The notes under the pieces: model-generated
Databases searched by the model: none
The model's input: only the letters and a program-made list of their open reading frames with translations
Told to the model about the DNA's origin: nothing
Program-made: the position numbers and the translations under genes
Shown here: positions 40,227 through 47,801 of the stretch, piece by piece
Numbering within the stretch: position 1 is the first letter of the stretch
Layout: every line of letters begins with the position of its first letter
NCBI RefSeq assembly: GCF_014656475.1
Contig: NZ_BNCM01000003.1
Location: forward strand, 1-64,000
Source: Sinomonas cellulolyticus
Lineage (GTDB): Bacteria > Actinomycetota > Actinomycetes > Actinomycetales > Micrococcaceae
Direction: 5' to 3'
DNA length: 64,000 bases

Positions 40227-41916
40227 GCGCGCGGCCAATGGTGACGGTTCGATCTACCAGCGTAAGGACGGGCGCTGGGAAGCATCGAGCTTCCAGAAGA
40301 CGACATCCGGCAAGGTAAAGCGCTACCGCGTTGTCCACCGCGAACGTGATACCGCCAGGCGTCTGCTCACCGAAAGGATCGCCGACGACCTGAAAGGCCG
40401 GCCGCTTGCCGAGAAGCGCTGGCAGACCGGCGCGTTCCTCGACCACTGGCTCGTGGAGCGTGTCAGCCGTCGCAACCGGCCCCGTACGGTCGAGCTCTAT
40501 GAGGGCATCATCCGGCTCCACCTCAAACCCTTCCTCGCTACCACTGCCCTGACCGACCTCAGGCGAGCCCAGGTCCAAGCAATGTTCGACGATATGCACG
40601 ACACTGGCCGCTCAGCACGCGTCATCCAGCAGAGCCGCCAGGTACTCCGCGCAGCCCTCAACGACGCCATCCGGCAGGGTCTGATCCACGACAACCCCGC
40701 CACAGCCGTCGACCTCCCCCGATGGGAACGAAAGACCATCACGCCATGGGACGCCGACCAGACCAAGGCATTTCTAGAGACAGCTGAGCGGTCGCCGTGG
40801 TACGGCGCCTACCTGCTCATGGCCATGTATGGCCTGAGGCGCGGCGAGGCGCTTGGCCTTCAATGGGGCGACTTCGACTTCGCCGAGAACTCCATCCATG
40901 TCGAACGCCAACTGCAGCGCGTCAACGGTGTGCTCGAGCTTGGACCGCTCAAGACGAGCGCCGGGCGGCGCCAGCTGCCGCTCACCGGGCCTGCACAGGC
41001 CTACTTCGCCAATAGGGCGCTCACGGCCGGAATCGTGCCCGACGCGGCCCACAAGCGGCCTCAGACGCCCCGCGACGCCCGGCTCGTGTTCACCGCCGAG
41101 ACGGGCGGCCCGGTCGATCCCAAGACTTTCTATATCAAGTTCAAAAGACTCGCCGCTATGGCGGCGCTGCCCGATAACACGCTTCACCACCTGCGGCACG
41201 GCGCAGCGACGTTCATGAAGAACCAGGGCTTGCCCGCGCGTGACGTCCAACTGATCCTGGGCCACGCCCACATCACGACAACACAGCAGATCTACCAGCA
41301 CGCCGACGAGGCCGGCCAAACGACCGCGCTCGACAGCATCGGGCAGTCGCTGGTGGAGGCTGACGGTAGCCGTTGCCGTCAAAACTATCCGTCAAACGAT
41401 AGCCAAGACATCGAATCTGAAGACTTGCAAACCACGCAAAACCGCCGATCAACGGGGGTCGAATCGGCGGATTTGCGTGGAGGGCCAGGAGGGGCTCGAA
41501 CCCTCGACACCCTGCTTAAGAGGCTGATGATTTCACGCATCACCGGCGCCGCGACCCCCGTTTATTTGGCAGCACGACGCAGCCTGATTAGCTACGAGTT
41601 AGCAGCGGTTGCCGTCAAAACTATCCGTCAAGATCGCCTGCAGTGGCGGATCTACTGCGCGCGCTGGTGCGTCCCCGAGGTCGGCCACGTCAACTGGTGC
41701 CGGTTCTGGTGGCCAGACGACACGACGCGGCTCAGACGTCAATTCAACGCAGCCTTCCGTCCAGAGCCTGCTGGCTGGCGCCCACCGCGTGAGTATACCC
41801 ATCGCACACGCAATGTCAGATCAAGCTCGCGAATTCACATCGGCACACAGCGGTCGCTCCGACCGTCACACCAAAGCCGACAACACGACAAGGAGATAGG
41901 AGGCATCGATGGATAG
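40219..41916 (+). CDS. Tyrosine integrase with read-through tail
   Basis: 565 codons, of which ~385 are the integrase. Arm/core-binding domain in residues 1-170. Catalytic residues: Arg207 (MYGLRRGEALGL), His323-x-x-Arg326 (HHLRHGAAT), His349 (LILGHAHITTTQQ) and nucleophile Tyr359 (QIYQH). Full set present, so likely active. After ~390 the frame runs through direct repeats and a tRNA-like 3' fragment (GGPGGARTLDTLLKR), giving a tail that is probably not part of the folded enzyme. Excisionase-like gene overlaps upstream. It would drive a sub-element within the serine-recombinase element. Confidence 0.85.
   Translation: MAKRAANGDGSIYQRKDGRWEASSFQKTTSGKVKRYRVVHRERDTARRLLTERIADDLKGRPLAEKRWQTGAFLDHWLVERVSRRNRPRTVELYEGIIRLHLKPFLATTALTDLRRAQVQAMFDDMHDTGRSARVIQQSRQVLRAALNDAIRQGLIHDNPATAVDLPRWERKTITPWDADQTKAFLETAERSPWYGAYLLMAMYGLRRGEALGLQWGDFDFAENSIHVERQLQRVNGVLELGPLKTSAGRRQLPLTGPAQAYFANRALTAGIVPDAAHKRPQTPRDARLVFTAETGGPVDPKTFYIKFKRLAAMAALPDNTLHHLRHGAATFMKNQGLPARDVQLILGHAHITTTQQIYQHADEAGQTTALDSIGQSLVEADGSRCRQNYPSNDSQDIESEDLQTTQNRRSTGVESADLRGGPGGARTLDTLLKRLMISRITGAATPVYLAARRSLISYELAAVAVKTIRQDRLQWRIYCARWCVPEVGHVNWCRFWWPDDTTRLRRQFNAAFRPEPAGWRPPREYTHRTRNVRSSSRIHIGTQRSLRPSHQSRQHDKEIGGIDG
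41372..41395 (+). repeat. 24-bp exact direct repeat, copy 1
   Basis: Begins GTTGCCGTCAAAACTATC and recurs exactly at 41,608-41,631. The two copies flank the tRNA-like fragment at 41,478-41,522. Confidence 0.75.
41478..41522 (-). other. tRNA 3'-half-like fragment, candidate att site of the tyrosine integrase
   Basis: On the minus strand: anticodon-loop-like CTCTTAA, then GCAGG, a T-arm GAGGG TTCGAGC CCCTC, then CTGGCCCTCCA ending in CCA. The loop would read CTT (Lys). The 5' half of a tRNA is absent and the anticodon stem has one mismatch, so this is not a functional tRNA. It is in the right place for an integrase att site derived from a tRNA. The tRNA identity is uncertain; no second copy was seen in the window. 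Confidence 0.4.
41608..41631 (+). repeat. 24-bp exact direct repeat, copy 2
   Basis: Identical to 41,372-41,395, 236 bp downstream, on the other side of the tRNA-like fragment. Flanks share only a few more bases. Confidence 0.75.
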
Positions 41917-41918
41917 GC

Positions 41919-42257
41919 CTACGCAGCCAGCGATGGCCCGTCAATGGGGTAGCTCACCCCGAGCTTGGGGCTTGCCACCTCGATCCACGCCTCGTGACGG
42001 TCAAGCTTCGCTGCCCCAGCTGTGCGCTCGAGGCGCTCATCCTCAAGGAACTCACGAATGCCGTCGAGGTGCTCGAGAAACACATCTGTATCGACTTTGC
42101 GTTCAAGCGCCATCTTTAGCCCTGAGACATCATCTTTTAGTTCGTTTATCTGACGCTGCTGGCCCTCAAAGCCTTTTGAGACCTGCTGCGCTAGTGTTGC
42201 AAGTTGCCCTGCAACACTTCCGATCTGCTGTTCTAATCTATCGAATCGTTCTTCCAT
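41919..42257 (-). CDS. Coiled-coil protein
   Basis: 112 residues. MEERFDRLEQQIGSVAGQLA, TLAQQVSKGFEGQQRQINEL, KDDVSGLKMALERKVDTDVF is a continuous heptad-type helix that should oligomerise. The C-terminus is less regular. Divergent from the serine recombinase gene; the AT-rich gap (42,258-42,312) must hold promoters for both. No family recognised; a structural or regulatory role in the element is possible. Confidence 0.5.
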   Translation of the reverse strand: MEERFDRLEQQIGSVAGQLATLAQQVSKGFEGQQRQINELKDDVSGLKMALERKVDTDVFLEHLDGIREFLEDERLERTAGAAKLDRHEAWIEVASPKLGVSYPIDGPSLAA

Positions 42258-42312
42258 ATATCCCTAGTATAAACAATTCTCACAGAACTATAAAGCACGA
42301 AAAGGAGGCATC

Positions 42313-44127
42313 ATGTCACTAGACCTCGATCTCTTATCACCGCCCGAGACAGTGCCCGAACAAAAACGCGCGGTCCTCTACCTCCGTGTCTCCTCGGCGG
42401 GCCAGGTCAACACCGACTACGACCCGGAAGGCATCTCGATTCCGGCCCAGCGCGTGGCCTGCCAGCGCAAGGCCGAGCAGCTCGGACTGACGATAGTTGG
42501 CGAGTACGTCGAGGCTGGCAAATCTGCCACGACGATGGTCGGCCGGGTGGAATTCCAGCAGATGCTCCAGCGAATCCGCAACGACAAGGACATCGAGTAC
42601 GTCATCGTCTACAAGCTCTCCCGCATGGCAAGGAACCGCTACGACGATGCCATCGTAATGGCTGACCTGCGCAAGCGCGGCGTCACGCTCATATCCGCCA
42701 CAGAGTCCATCGACGACACGCCCGTGGGTCAGCTCATGCATGGCATCCTGGCAGCCTTCAACGAGTACCGCTCCCGCGAGGACGGCGCAGACATTGCCTA
42801 CAAGATGGGCCAGAAGGCAAGAAAGGGCGGCACGGTCAACATGGCGCCGCTCGGCTACCTCAACACGATCGACCGGGTCGACGGCCGCGAGGTTCGGGCA
42901 GTCACGATCGATGAGGAACGCGCCGACCTGGTCCGACTTGCCTTCGAGCTATACGCAAGCGGCGAGTACACCATCGAAGAACTCGCTGACGAGATGGAAG
43001 CCCGCGGTCTGCGGAGCCGACGGACACCCAGACGCGCGTCCCAGCCGATCAGTGTCACCAAGTTCCATCGCATGCTCAAGGACCCCTATTATCTCGGCTA
43101 CGTGACGTTCCATGGCGAGCACTACGAGGGACGGCATCCGGCCCTGATCGATCGCGAGACGTTTGATGCGGTGCAGCGCGTGATCGCCTCCCGTTCAGGC
43201 AACGGCGTCCGCAAGCGCAAGCACCACCACTACCTCAAGGGCAGCATCTTCTGCGGCCAGTGCGCTCGACGAGGCGAAACCAACCGCATGGTGCTCCAGC
43301 TGTGCACCGCCAAGTCCGGCCAGACCTACGGGTACTTCTTCTGCACCGGCACCAAGCGCCATGTCTGCCGGATGCGGCACCTACCGACACACCGGGTCGA
43401 GGATGCCGTCGAGCGCCACTACAGCGCCGTCGGGCTCAGTGAGGCGTTCGTCACCCAGGTCAAGGCCCAGATCCGGAGTGTGGTCGACGACGCGAATGGG
43501 GCGACCAGACTACTGAACGACCAGCTCTCAGAACAGCTCGAGACGCTGGCCCGACAGGAATCCAACCTGATCGACCTCGCAGCCGATGGTGTCCTTGGAA
43601 AGGATCAGATCCGAGCGAAGCTGATGGACATCGCCGACCAGCGCGCGAAAGTCCGCTCCCGCCTCGAGACGACCACCGACGACCTCAGTGCTGGCGCCGA
43701 GCTCGTCGAAGCCTGCCTCGACCTCCTCCGCGATCCCTACTGGCTCTACCGACGATGCAGTGACGACCAACGCAGAGAACTCAACCTCGCGCTCTTCACC
43801 CACATCTACCTCGACGAGGACAACGTCTCTGGCCACCTGCTCGAGGAGCCATTCCAACTACTGCTCGACCTCCATCGTCACCAGGAGCTGATCGCCAGCG
43901 GACTTCGCGATCCTGACAAACCAGTGCCAAAAGCGACGACAACCACAGACACGAAGAGAGCCGCCCCGCAGGACGGCTCTCTTCGCTATTCCGGGCTATC
44001 CGATGTCGAAGACTGCTTCGACTTTTCGAATAAGCCCTATTGGGTGGAGGTAAGGGGATTCGAACCCCTGACCTTCTGCATGCCATGCAGACGCGCTACC
44101 AACTGCGCCATACCCCCGTGGAGCTGA
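42313..44127 (+). CDS. Large serine recombinase (integrase of the 43-kb element)
   Basis: 604 codons from ATG 42,313 (AAAGGAGG upstream). N-terminal resolvase domain AVLYLRVSSAGQ with catalytic Ser27, KLSRMARNRYDD, and the recombinase domain FHRMLKDPYYLGYVTFHGEH. The zinc ribbon is FCGQCARRGETN ... YFFCTGTKRHVCRMRHLP, then a coiled coil (QLSEQLETLARQESNLIDLA). The own sequence ends around FDFSNKPY. The last 28 codons (WVEVRGFEPLTFCMPCRRAT ...) are the att core and antisense tRNA-Ala sequence acquired by integration. In the excised circle this frame would instead continue in register from 603 into the HTH sequence. All catalytic features are present. Confidence 0.88.
   Translation: MSLDLDLLSPPETVPEQKRAVLYLRVSSAGQVNTDYDPEGISIPAQRVACQRKAEQLGLTIVGEYVEAGKSATTMVGRVEFQQMLQRIRNDKDIEYVIVYKLSRMARNRYDDAIVMADLRKRGVTLISATESIDDTPVGQLMHGILAAFNEYRSREDGADIAYKMGQKARKGGTVNMAPLGYLNTIDRVDGREVRAVTIDEERADLVRLAFELYASGEYTIEELADEMEARGLRSRRTPRRASQPISVTKFHRMLKDPYYLGYVTFHGEHYEGRHPALIDRETFDAVQRVIASRSGNGVRKRKHHHYLKGSIFCGQCARRGETNRMVLQLCTAKSGQTYGYFFCTGTKRHVCRMRHLPTHRVEDAVERHYSAVGLSEAFVTQVKAQIRSVVDDANGATRLLNDQLSEQLETLARQESNLIDLAADGVLGKDQIRAKLMDIADQRAKVRSRLETTTDDLSAGAELVEACLDLLRDPYWLYRRCSDDQRRELNLALFTHIYLDEDNVSGHLLEEPFQLLLDLHRHQELIASGLRDPDKPVPKATTTTDTKRAAPQDGSLRYSGLSDVEDCFDFSNKPYWVEVRGFEPLTFCMPCRRATNCAIPPWS
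44041..44051. other. Candidate attR core of the 43.4-kb element
   Basis: TGGGTGGAGGT, identical to 603-613. Bases 44,045-44,051 are the complement of the 3' end of the tRNA-Ala acceptor stem plus the discriminator base, so integration leaves the tRNA intact. Confidence 0.65.
44045..44117 (-). tRNA. tRNA-Ala (anticodon GGC), element side
   Basis: 73 nt without encoded CCA. Acceptor GGGGGTA / TACCTCC, D-arm with GGCGCAGTTGGTAGCGC, anticodon stem TCTGC / GCAGA with loop ATGGCAT (anticodon GGC), T-arm GGGG TTCGAAT CCCC, discriminator A. All stems pair apart from a G-U. Its 3' end is the attR core, and its natural terminator is now at 569-600. Confidence 0.92.
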
Positions 44128-44191
44128 GGGGACTCGAACCCCTGACCCCCTGCATGCCATGCAGGTGCGCTACCAGCTGCGCCACAGCCCC
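44119..44191 (-). tRNA. tRNA-Ala (anticodon GGC), upstream copy
   Basis: 73 nt. Acceptor GGGGCTG / CAGCTCC, anticodon loop ATGGCAT (GGC), T-arm GGGG TTCGAGT CCCC. Only one base (44,118) separates it from the second tRNA-Ala. The two share the D, anticodon and T arms but differ in the acceptor stem. It must be processed from a joint precursor. Confidence 0.92.
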
Positions 44192-44259
44192 GGAAGTCGT
44201 TTCCGCACGCTGTGGAGAGGACCCGAAGATCCCTTCACCCCGTCCGGAGCAACTCGACC

Positions 44260-44289
44260 ATCTTAGAGCCTCGCAACGCGTCCGCACAA
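44260..44289 (-). promoter_or_regulatory. Candidate promoter of the tRNA-Ala pair
   Basis: On the minus strand TTGTGC (44,289-44,284), 18-bp spacer, TAAGAT (44,265-44,260), ending 68 bases before the first tRNA. The only good hexamer pair in the 130-bp gap. Confidence 0.4.
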
Positions 44290-44321
44290 ATCGCGCGGAC
44301 CGCTGCGCAGGAGGCCGTTCG

Positions 44322-44987
44322 TCACCCCTCGACGACTGCCACGGGGGCGGGCAGCGTGCCCGCGTTGTGCTCGCCGAGCCGCCAGCGCAGCGTGCCATCG
44401 GCGGCCGGCCGGCGCTCCTCGAGGATGGACCACGAGCAGTTCGACAGCCCCGAGAGGGCGCCCCACAGCGTGTGCGGGAGGCCGAGGAGGTGTGCGAGGC
44501 CCACACGGATCGCGCCGCCGTGGCTCACGACGACGAGGGTGCCGTCCGCAGGGACCGCACCGAGGGCGCGGTCCACCCCGCGGTGGAAGCGTGCCGCGAC
44601 GTCCAGGCGCGTCTCAGCCCCGCCCGCGGCTGTGTGCACGTCCCCCTCCTCCCACAAGTGGAGGCCGTGGGGGTCCATGGTGCGGATCGCATCGAACGTG
44701 TGCCCCTGCCACTGCCCCGCATTGGTCTCACGGAGATCGGGGTCGATGGCCACGGGCAAGCCCGTGACTGAGGCGAGCGCCTCCGCCGTCGAGCGCGTCC
44801 GCGCGAGGTCTGAGGAGACGATGGCGCTGGGCCCGAGCGAGGCGAGCCTTCGGGCGGCCTGCACTGCCTGGCGGTGACCCTCCTTGTTCAGGGGGATGTC
44901 GGTCTGCCCTTGGAACCTGCCGGCGGCATTCCAGTCGGTGCGGCCGTGGCGCCAGAAGACGATGCGACGGCGGGAGCCGGCCTCCAC
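44322..44987 (-). CDS. Histidine phosphatase family protein
   Basis: 221 residues. IVFWRHGRTDWNAAGRFQGQ is the RHG motif with the phospho-accepting His. A later Arg (SSDLARTRSTAEAL), Glu (LRETNAGQWQG) and the second His in VVVSHGGAIRVGLA complete the phosphoglycerate-mutase-like active site. Such proteins hydrolyse small phosphate esters; those in actinobacteria next to rsfS are usually annotated as phosphoglycerate-mutase-like phosphatases, and the substrate is unknown. It lies 5 bases after rsfS in the nadD-rsfS gene run. Confidence 0.85.
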   Translation of the reverse strand: MEAGSRRRIVFWRHGRTDWNAAGRFQGQTDIPLNKEGHRQAVQAARRLASLGPSAIVSSDLARTRSTAEALASVTGLPVAIDPDLRETNAGQWQGHTFDAIRTMDPHGLHLWEEGDVHTAAGGAETRLDVAARFHRGVDRALGAVPADGTLVVVSHGGAIRVGLAHLLGLPHTLWGALSGLSNCSWSILEERRPAADGTLRWRLGEHNAGTLPAPVAVVEG

Positions 44988-44992
44988 GGGCC

Positions 44993-45385
44993 TCAGCCCG
45001 CGGCGGAGGCCGCGGCCCCCGCGCCGTCGAGGCCGAGATCCACGGCAGGGCAGTCCTTCCAGAGCCGCTCGAGCGCGTAGAAGGCGCGGTCCTCGCTGTG
45101 CATGACGTGCACCACGACGTCCCCGAAGTCCAGGAGCACCCAGCGGCCCTCGGAGCGGCCCTCGCGGCGCACGGGTCGGCGGTCCAGCTGCATGATGAGC
45201 TCGTCCTCGATGTTGTCGACCACGGCATTGACCTGGCGTTCGGTGTCCGCGGATGCGATGACGAAGATGTCGGTGATGGCCAGGCGTTCACTGACGTCCA
45301 CAGCCACGATGTTCTCAGCCAGCTTGTCCGCGGCGGCCTTCGCCGCCGTCCGGGCCAGCTCGATGGCTGTCTCTGTTGCGCTCAC
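44993..45385 (-). CDS. rsfS: Ribosome silencing factor RsfS
   Basis: 130 residues. LAENIVAVDVSERLAITDIF, VIASADTERQVNAVVDNIED, GRWVLLDFGDVVVHVMHSED is the complete RsfS/Iojap fold, which binds ribosomal protein L14 and stops subunit joining in starved cells. About 20 extra Ala/Gly-rich residues at the C-terminus. Genomic place after nadD is conserved in actinobacteria. Confidence 0.92.
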   Translation of the reverse strand: MSATETAIELARTAAKAAADKLAENIVAVDVSERLAITDIFVIASADTERQVNAVVDNIEDELIMQLDRRPVRREGRSEGRWVLLDFGDVVVHVMHSEDRAFYALERLWKDCPAVDLGLDGAGAAASAAG

Positions 45386-45464
45386 TCTTCTCCTTGGGAG
45401 GCTTGGGGTTGCCGGTCTGTGCCGTGCACCGGGCGGGGCGCCCGGCCTCGGCGCTGCCGGTCGG

Positions 45465-46757
45465 CTATCTGCCGGACAGCACGATCATGATGATGGCCAC
45501 GATGAGGGCCACGACGCCCACGGCTCCGACGCCGAGCAGGATCATGCGCTCCCGCTCCGCGCGCCCGGCGCCTGTCTGGGACGCGTTCAGCGGCTCGAGG
45601 CCGTGGGCGGTGCGTGCGGAGACCGGGGCTGCTTCCTGCGGCTCCGACCGGGTGCTGCGGGGCGCCTGCCGCACCGTCTTGCCGGTCACGACGGGAACGT
45701 GGGTCGTGGTGGGCGGCTTCATCACCGGGTGGGGAACGCCCGGGAGGTGCACGAACTCGAGCGGGGTGACCATGGCGAGGTTGTCCGTTGCGGCCGGTGC
45801 GGGCGCCTTGCGCGCCGGAGCGGCGGCCTCCCTCCGGGACTCCTCGGCGAGCTTCTGCTTCGCCTGCGCGCGCCGGTTGAGGATCGCCGCCCGCTCCGCC
45901 ATCGCGACCTGCTCCGCGAGCACGGCAGGATCGACATCCGTGCCGTTGCCCCCGCGCTGCGAATCGATCATGGCTGCCTGGTTCTTGGCCTGCTCCTTGA
46001 GCAGCTCGCGGGCCGCGGCGATCTGCTCGTGGCTGAGCCGGCGGAAGGAGCCTGTCTCGGGACCCAGTGCGGGCGTGACCGTGAGACCGGTCGGGATGAT
46101 GCCCTGCATCGCAGTGGGAGGTGCCGGGTCAATGCCGGGGATCGGGTGCGGCCCGGGCCGCGGGCCGGCGTCCCGCGGGGAACGCGACGGAGCGCCGCTT
46201 GCAGGGACGGCCCGCGGAGCAGCACCGCCTTCGGTCCCCCCGGTGCCGGGAGGCGGGGTGTCCACCGCGGGGATCTTGCCGGTCTCGCGCTCCCGGATGG
46301 AGCGACGCGTGGGGAACGCCTGCTGCGCGCTCTGCGCGGCCTGCTCCTTCTCGGCCAGTTCGCGCAGCACGCGCTGGGCCGCCCTGTCCCGTGCCCGTGC
46401 CTGGGAGCTGCGCTCCCCGGGTGACTGGTCGGGCTCAGCGGCCTGCTGGGCGCGGCGGGAACGGAGCGGCGCAGACGCGCTCGCGGCCGCAGCCGCAGAG
46501 GACGACGACGATCCCGCCCTGCGCGCTGCCTCCTCGGCCGCACCGCGGTCCGCGACACGCGCCGCGGCGCGTTCCCGGTCGGCGGCAGCCTCCGCCGCGG
46601 CGCGTTCCCGCTCGGCGGCAGCCTCCGCCTCGGCGCGTCCGCGCGCCTCCGCTGCAGCCTGCTCCGGCGTCAGCCGCACCTGGTCGGCGGAGCCGAGTGC
46701 AGCTTGCGCGAGGCGACGCTCGCGCCGGCTCGTGATCGGCTTCTCCTCGTTGCTCAT
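45465..46757 (-). CDS. Ala/Arg-rich protein with C-terminal membrane anchor
   Basis: 430 residues taking ATG 46,757 (MSNEEKPITSRRERRLAQAA) as start, 8 bases after the nadD stop; a frame further upstream would lie inside nadD. A long Ala/Glu/Arg coiled-coil (AAAEARGRAEAEAAAERERA) and Pro-rich linker precede a single C-terminal helix ILLGVGAVGVVALIVAIIMI. Probably a cytoplasmic coiled-coil protein held at the membrane. Conserved position between nadD and rsfS suggests an envelope or division role, but no family is recognised. Confidence 0.6.
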   Translation of the reverse strand: MSNEEKPITSRRERRLAQAALGSADQVRLTPEQAAAEARGRAEAEAAAERERAAAEAAADRERAAARVADRGAAEEAARRAGSSSSSAAAAASASAPLRSRRAQQAAEPDQSPGERSSQARARDRAAQRVLRELAEKEQAAQSAQQAFPTRRSIRERETGKIPAVDTPPPGTGGTEGGAAPRAVPASGAPSRSPRDAGPRPGPHPIPGIDPAPPTAMQGIIPTGLTVTPALGPETGSFRRLSHEQIAAARELLKEQAKNQAAMIDSQRGGNGTDVDPAVLAEQVAMAERAAILNRRAQAKQKLAEESRREAAAPARKAPAPAATDNLAMVTPLEFVHLPGVPHPVMKPPTTTHVPVVTGKTVRQAPRSTRSEPQEAAPVSARTAHGLEPLNASQTGAGRAERERMILLGVGAVGVVALIVAIIMIVLSGR

Positions 46758-46764
46758 CCTTGGC

Positions 46765-47457
46765 TCATCGCACAGCTTCCGCTGCGCTCCCTGCCTCTCC
46801 GTGCTCGTCCTTGTGCCTGCTGCCGTCCTCGGCTCCATCCTGCGTGCCGCCCCCGCGGTAGAGGCCGTACTTCGCGATGTACTGCACCACGCCGTCCGGG
46901 ACGAGGTACCAGACGGGCTCGGACACAGCGACCCGCGCCCTGCAGTCGGTCGAGGAGATCGCCATGGCCGGCACCTCGAGCAGGCTCACGTCCTTGCGCC
47001 CGAGGTTGTGCAGCTCGTGGCCGGGCCGCGTCACCCCGACGAAGTGGGCGAGCTCCCAGAGCTCGTCAACATCCTTCCACGAGACGATCTGCGCCATCGC
47101 GTCGGCGCCCGTGATGAAGTAGAGGTCGGCCTCCGGCCGCAGGCGCCTCAGGTCCCGCAGGGTGTCGATCGTGTACGTGGGCCCGGGCCGCTCGATGTCC
47201 ACCCTGCTCACGGTGAAGCGTGGGTTCGATGCCGTCGCGATGACGGTCATGAGATATCGATGCTCGGGAGCGCTGACCTTGCGCTTCGACTTCTGCCACG
47301 GCTCCCCGGTGGGCACGAAGACGACCTCGTCGAGGTTGAACTTCGAGGCCACCTCGCTCGCGGCGACGAGGTGGCCGTGGTGGATCGGATCGAAGGTCCC
47401 GCCCATGACGCCGAGGCGGACTCGCTGTCCGCTCTCGCGCTGCTGTGCCGGGCCCAC
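46765..47457 (-). CDS. nadD: Nicotinate-nucleotide adenylyltransferase
   Basis: 230 residues. [20 protein letters not shown] contains the GTFDPxHxGH nucleotidyltransferase motif, and [10 protein letters not shown] is the C-terminal ISSTxxR. It joins ATP to nicotinate mononucleotide, making deamido-NAD for NAD synthesis. The true start may be ~12 residues into the frame, at the GTG just before the motif. A ~30-residue charged tail follows the family core. Confidence 0.93.
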   Translation of the reverse strand: MGPAQQRESGQRVRLGVMGGTFDPIHHGHLVAASEVASKFNLDEVVFVPTGEPWQKSKRKVSAPEHRYLMTVIATASNPRFTVSRVDIERPGPTYTIDTLRDLRRLRPEADLYFITGADAMAQIVSWKDVDELWELAHFVGVTRPGHELHNLGRKDVSLLEVPAMAISSTDCRARVAVSEPVWYLVPDGVVQYIAKYGLYRGGGTQDGAEDGSRHKDEHGEAGSAAEAVR

Positions 47458-47468
47458 GGCGAAAGGAC

Positions 47469-47711
47469 TCAGTGGCCCTGGCCGCGGTCGTGCTTGTTCG
47501 GGTGCTGCCGGTGCGGGTCGGCGTGCTCGTCCACGGCCTCGTGACGGCGCCCGAGGTTCGTGTACGAGACCGTCACGAACATGAGCACGAGGAAGATCGC
47601 GAAGATCGTGCCGCCGATCACGAACGGCGGGGCGATGAGCGGCGCAGGCTCCTCGTGGCCAGCGACCTCCCCGGCGATGTTGACTGCGGTGCTGATCAGC
47701 GTTGCCAGCAT
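47469..47711 (-). CDS. Small membrane protein
   Basis: 80 residues: short N-terminus, one membrane helix [20 protein letters not shown], then a His/Asp-rich soluble tail ([20 protein letters not shown]). Ends 11 bases before nadD. Common as an uncharacterised gene in this position in Arthrobacter-like genomes. Confidence 0.6.
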   Translation of the reverse strand: MLATLISTAVNIAGEVAGHEEPAPLIAPPFVIGGTIFAIFLVLMFVTVSYTNLGRRHEAVDEHADPHRQHPNKHDRGQGH

Positions 47712-47801
47712 GGTCTCCCCTTCAAGTCGTAGCTCACGTCGTAGCTAAATGGCGCGCTGCGGATGCAGCGCCGCGGCTGGATCTCATCCTACCCCGGCGG
47801 A

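Noticed and set aside
41478-41522. Functional tRNA gene
   Set aside because: Only the 3' half is present; D-arm and 5' acceptor strand are missing.
27461-41916. Complete self-transmissible conjugative element
   Set aside because: TraD-like ATPase and replication-relaxation protein are present, but no relaxase or mating-pair (VirB-type) genes were recognised; at most mobilisable or FtsK-like transfer.
40219-41916. All 565 codons as functional integrase
   Set aside because: The fold ends near residue 385; the rest runs through repeats and the tRNA-like fragment.
44045-44127. C-terminal 28 codons of the serine recombinase as a conserved domain
   Set aside because: They are antisense tRNA-Ala sequence, a known artefact of recombinases inserted next to tRNA genes.
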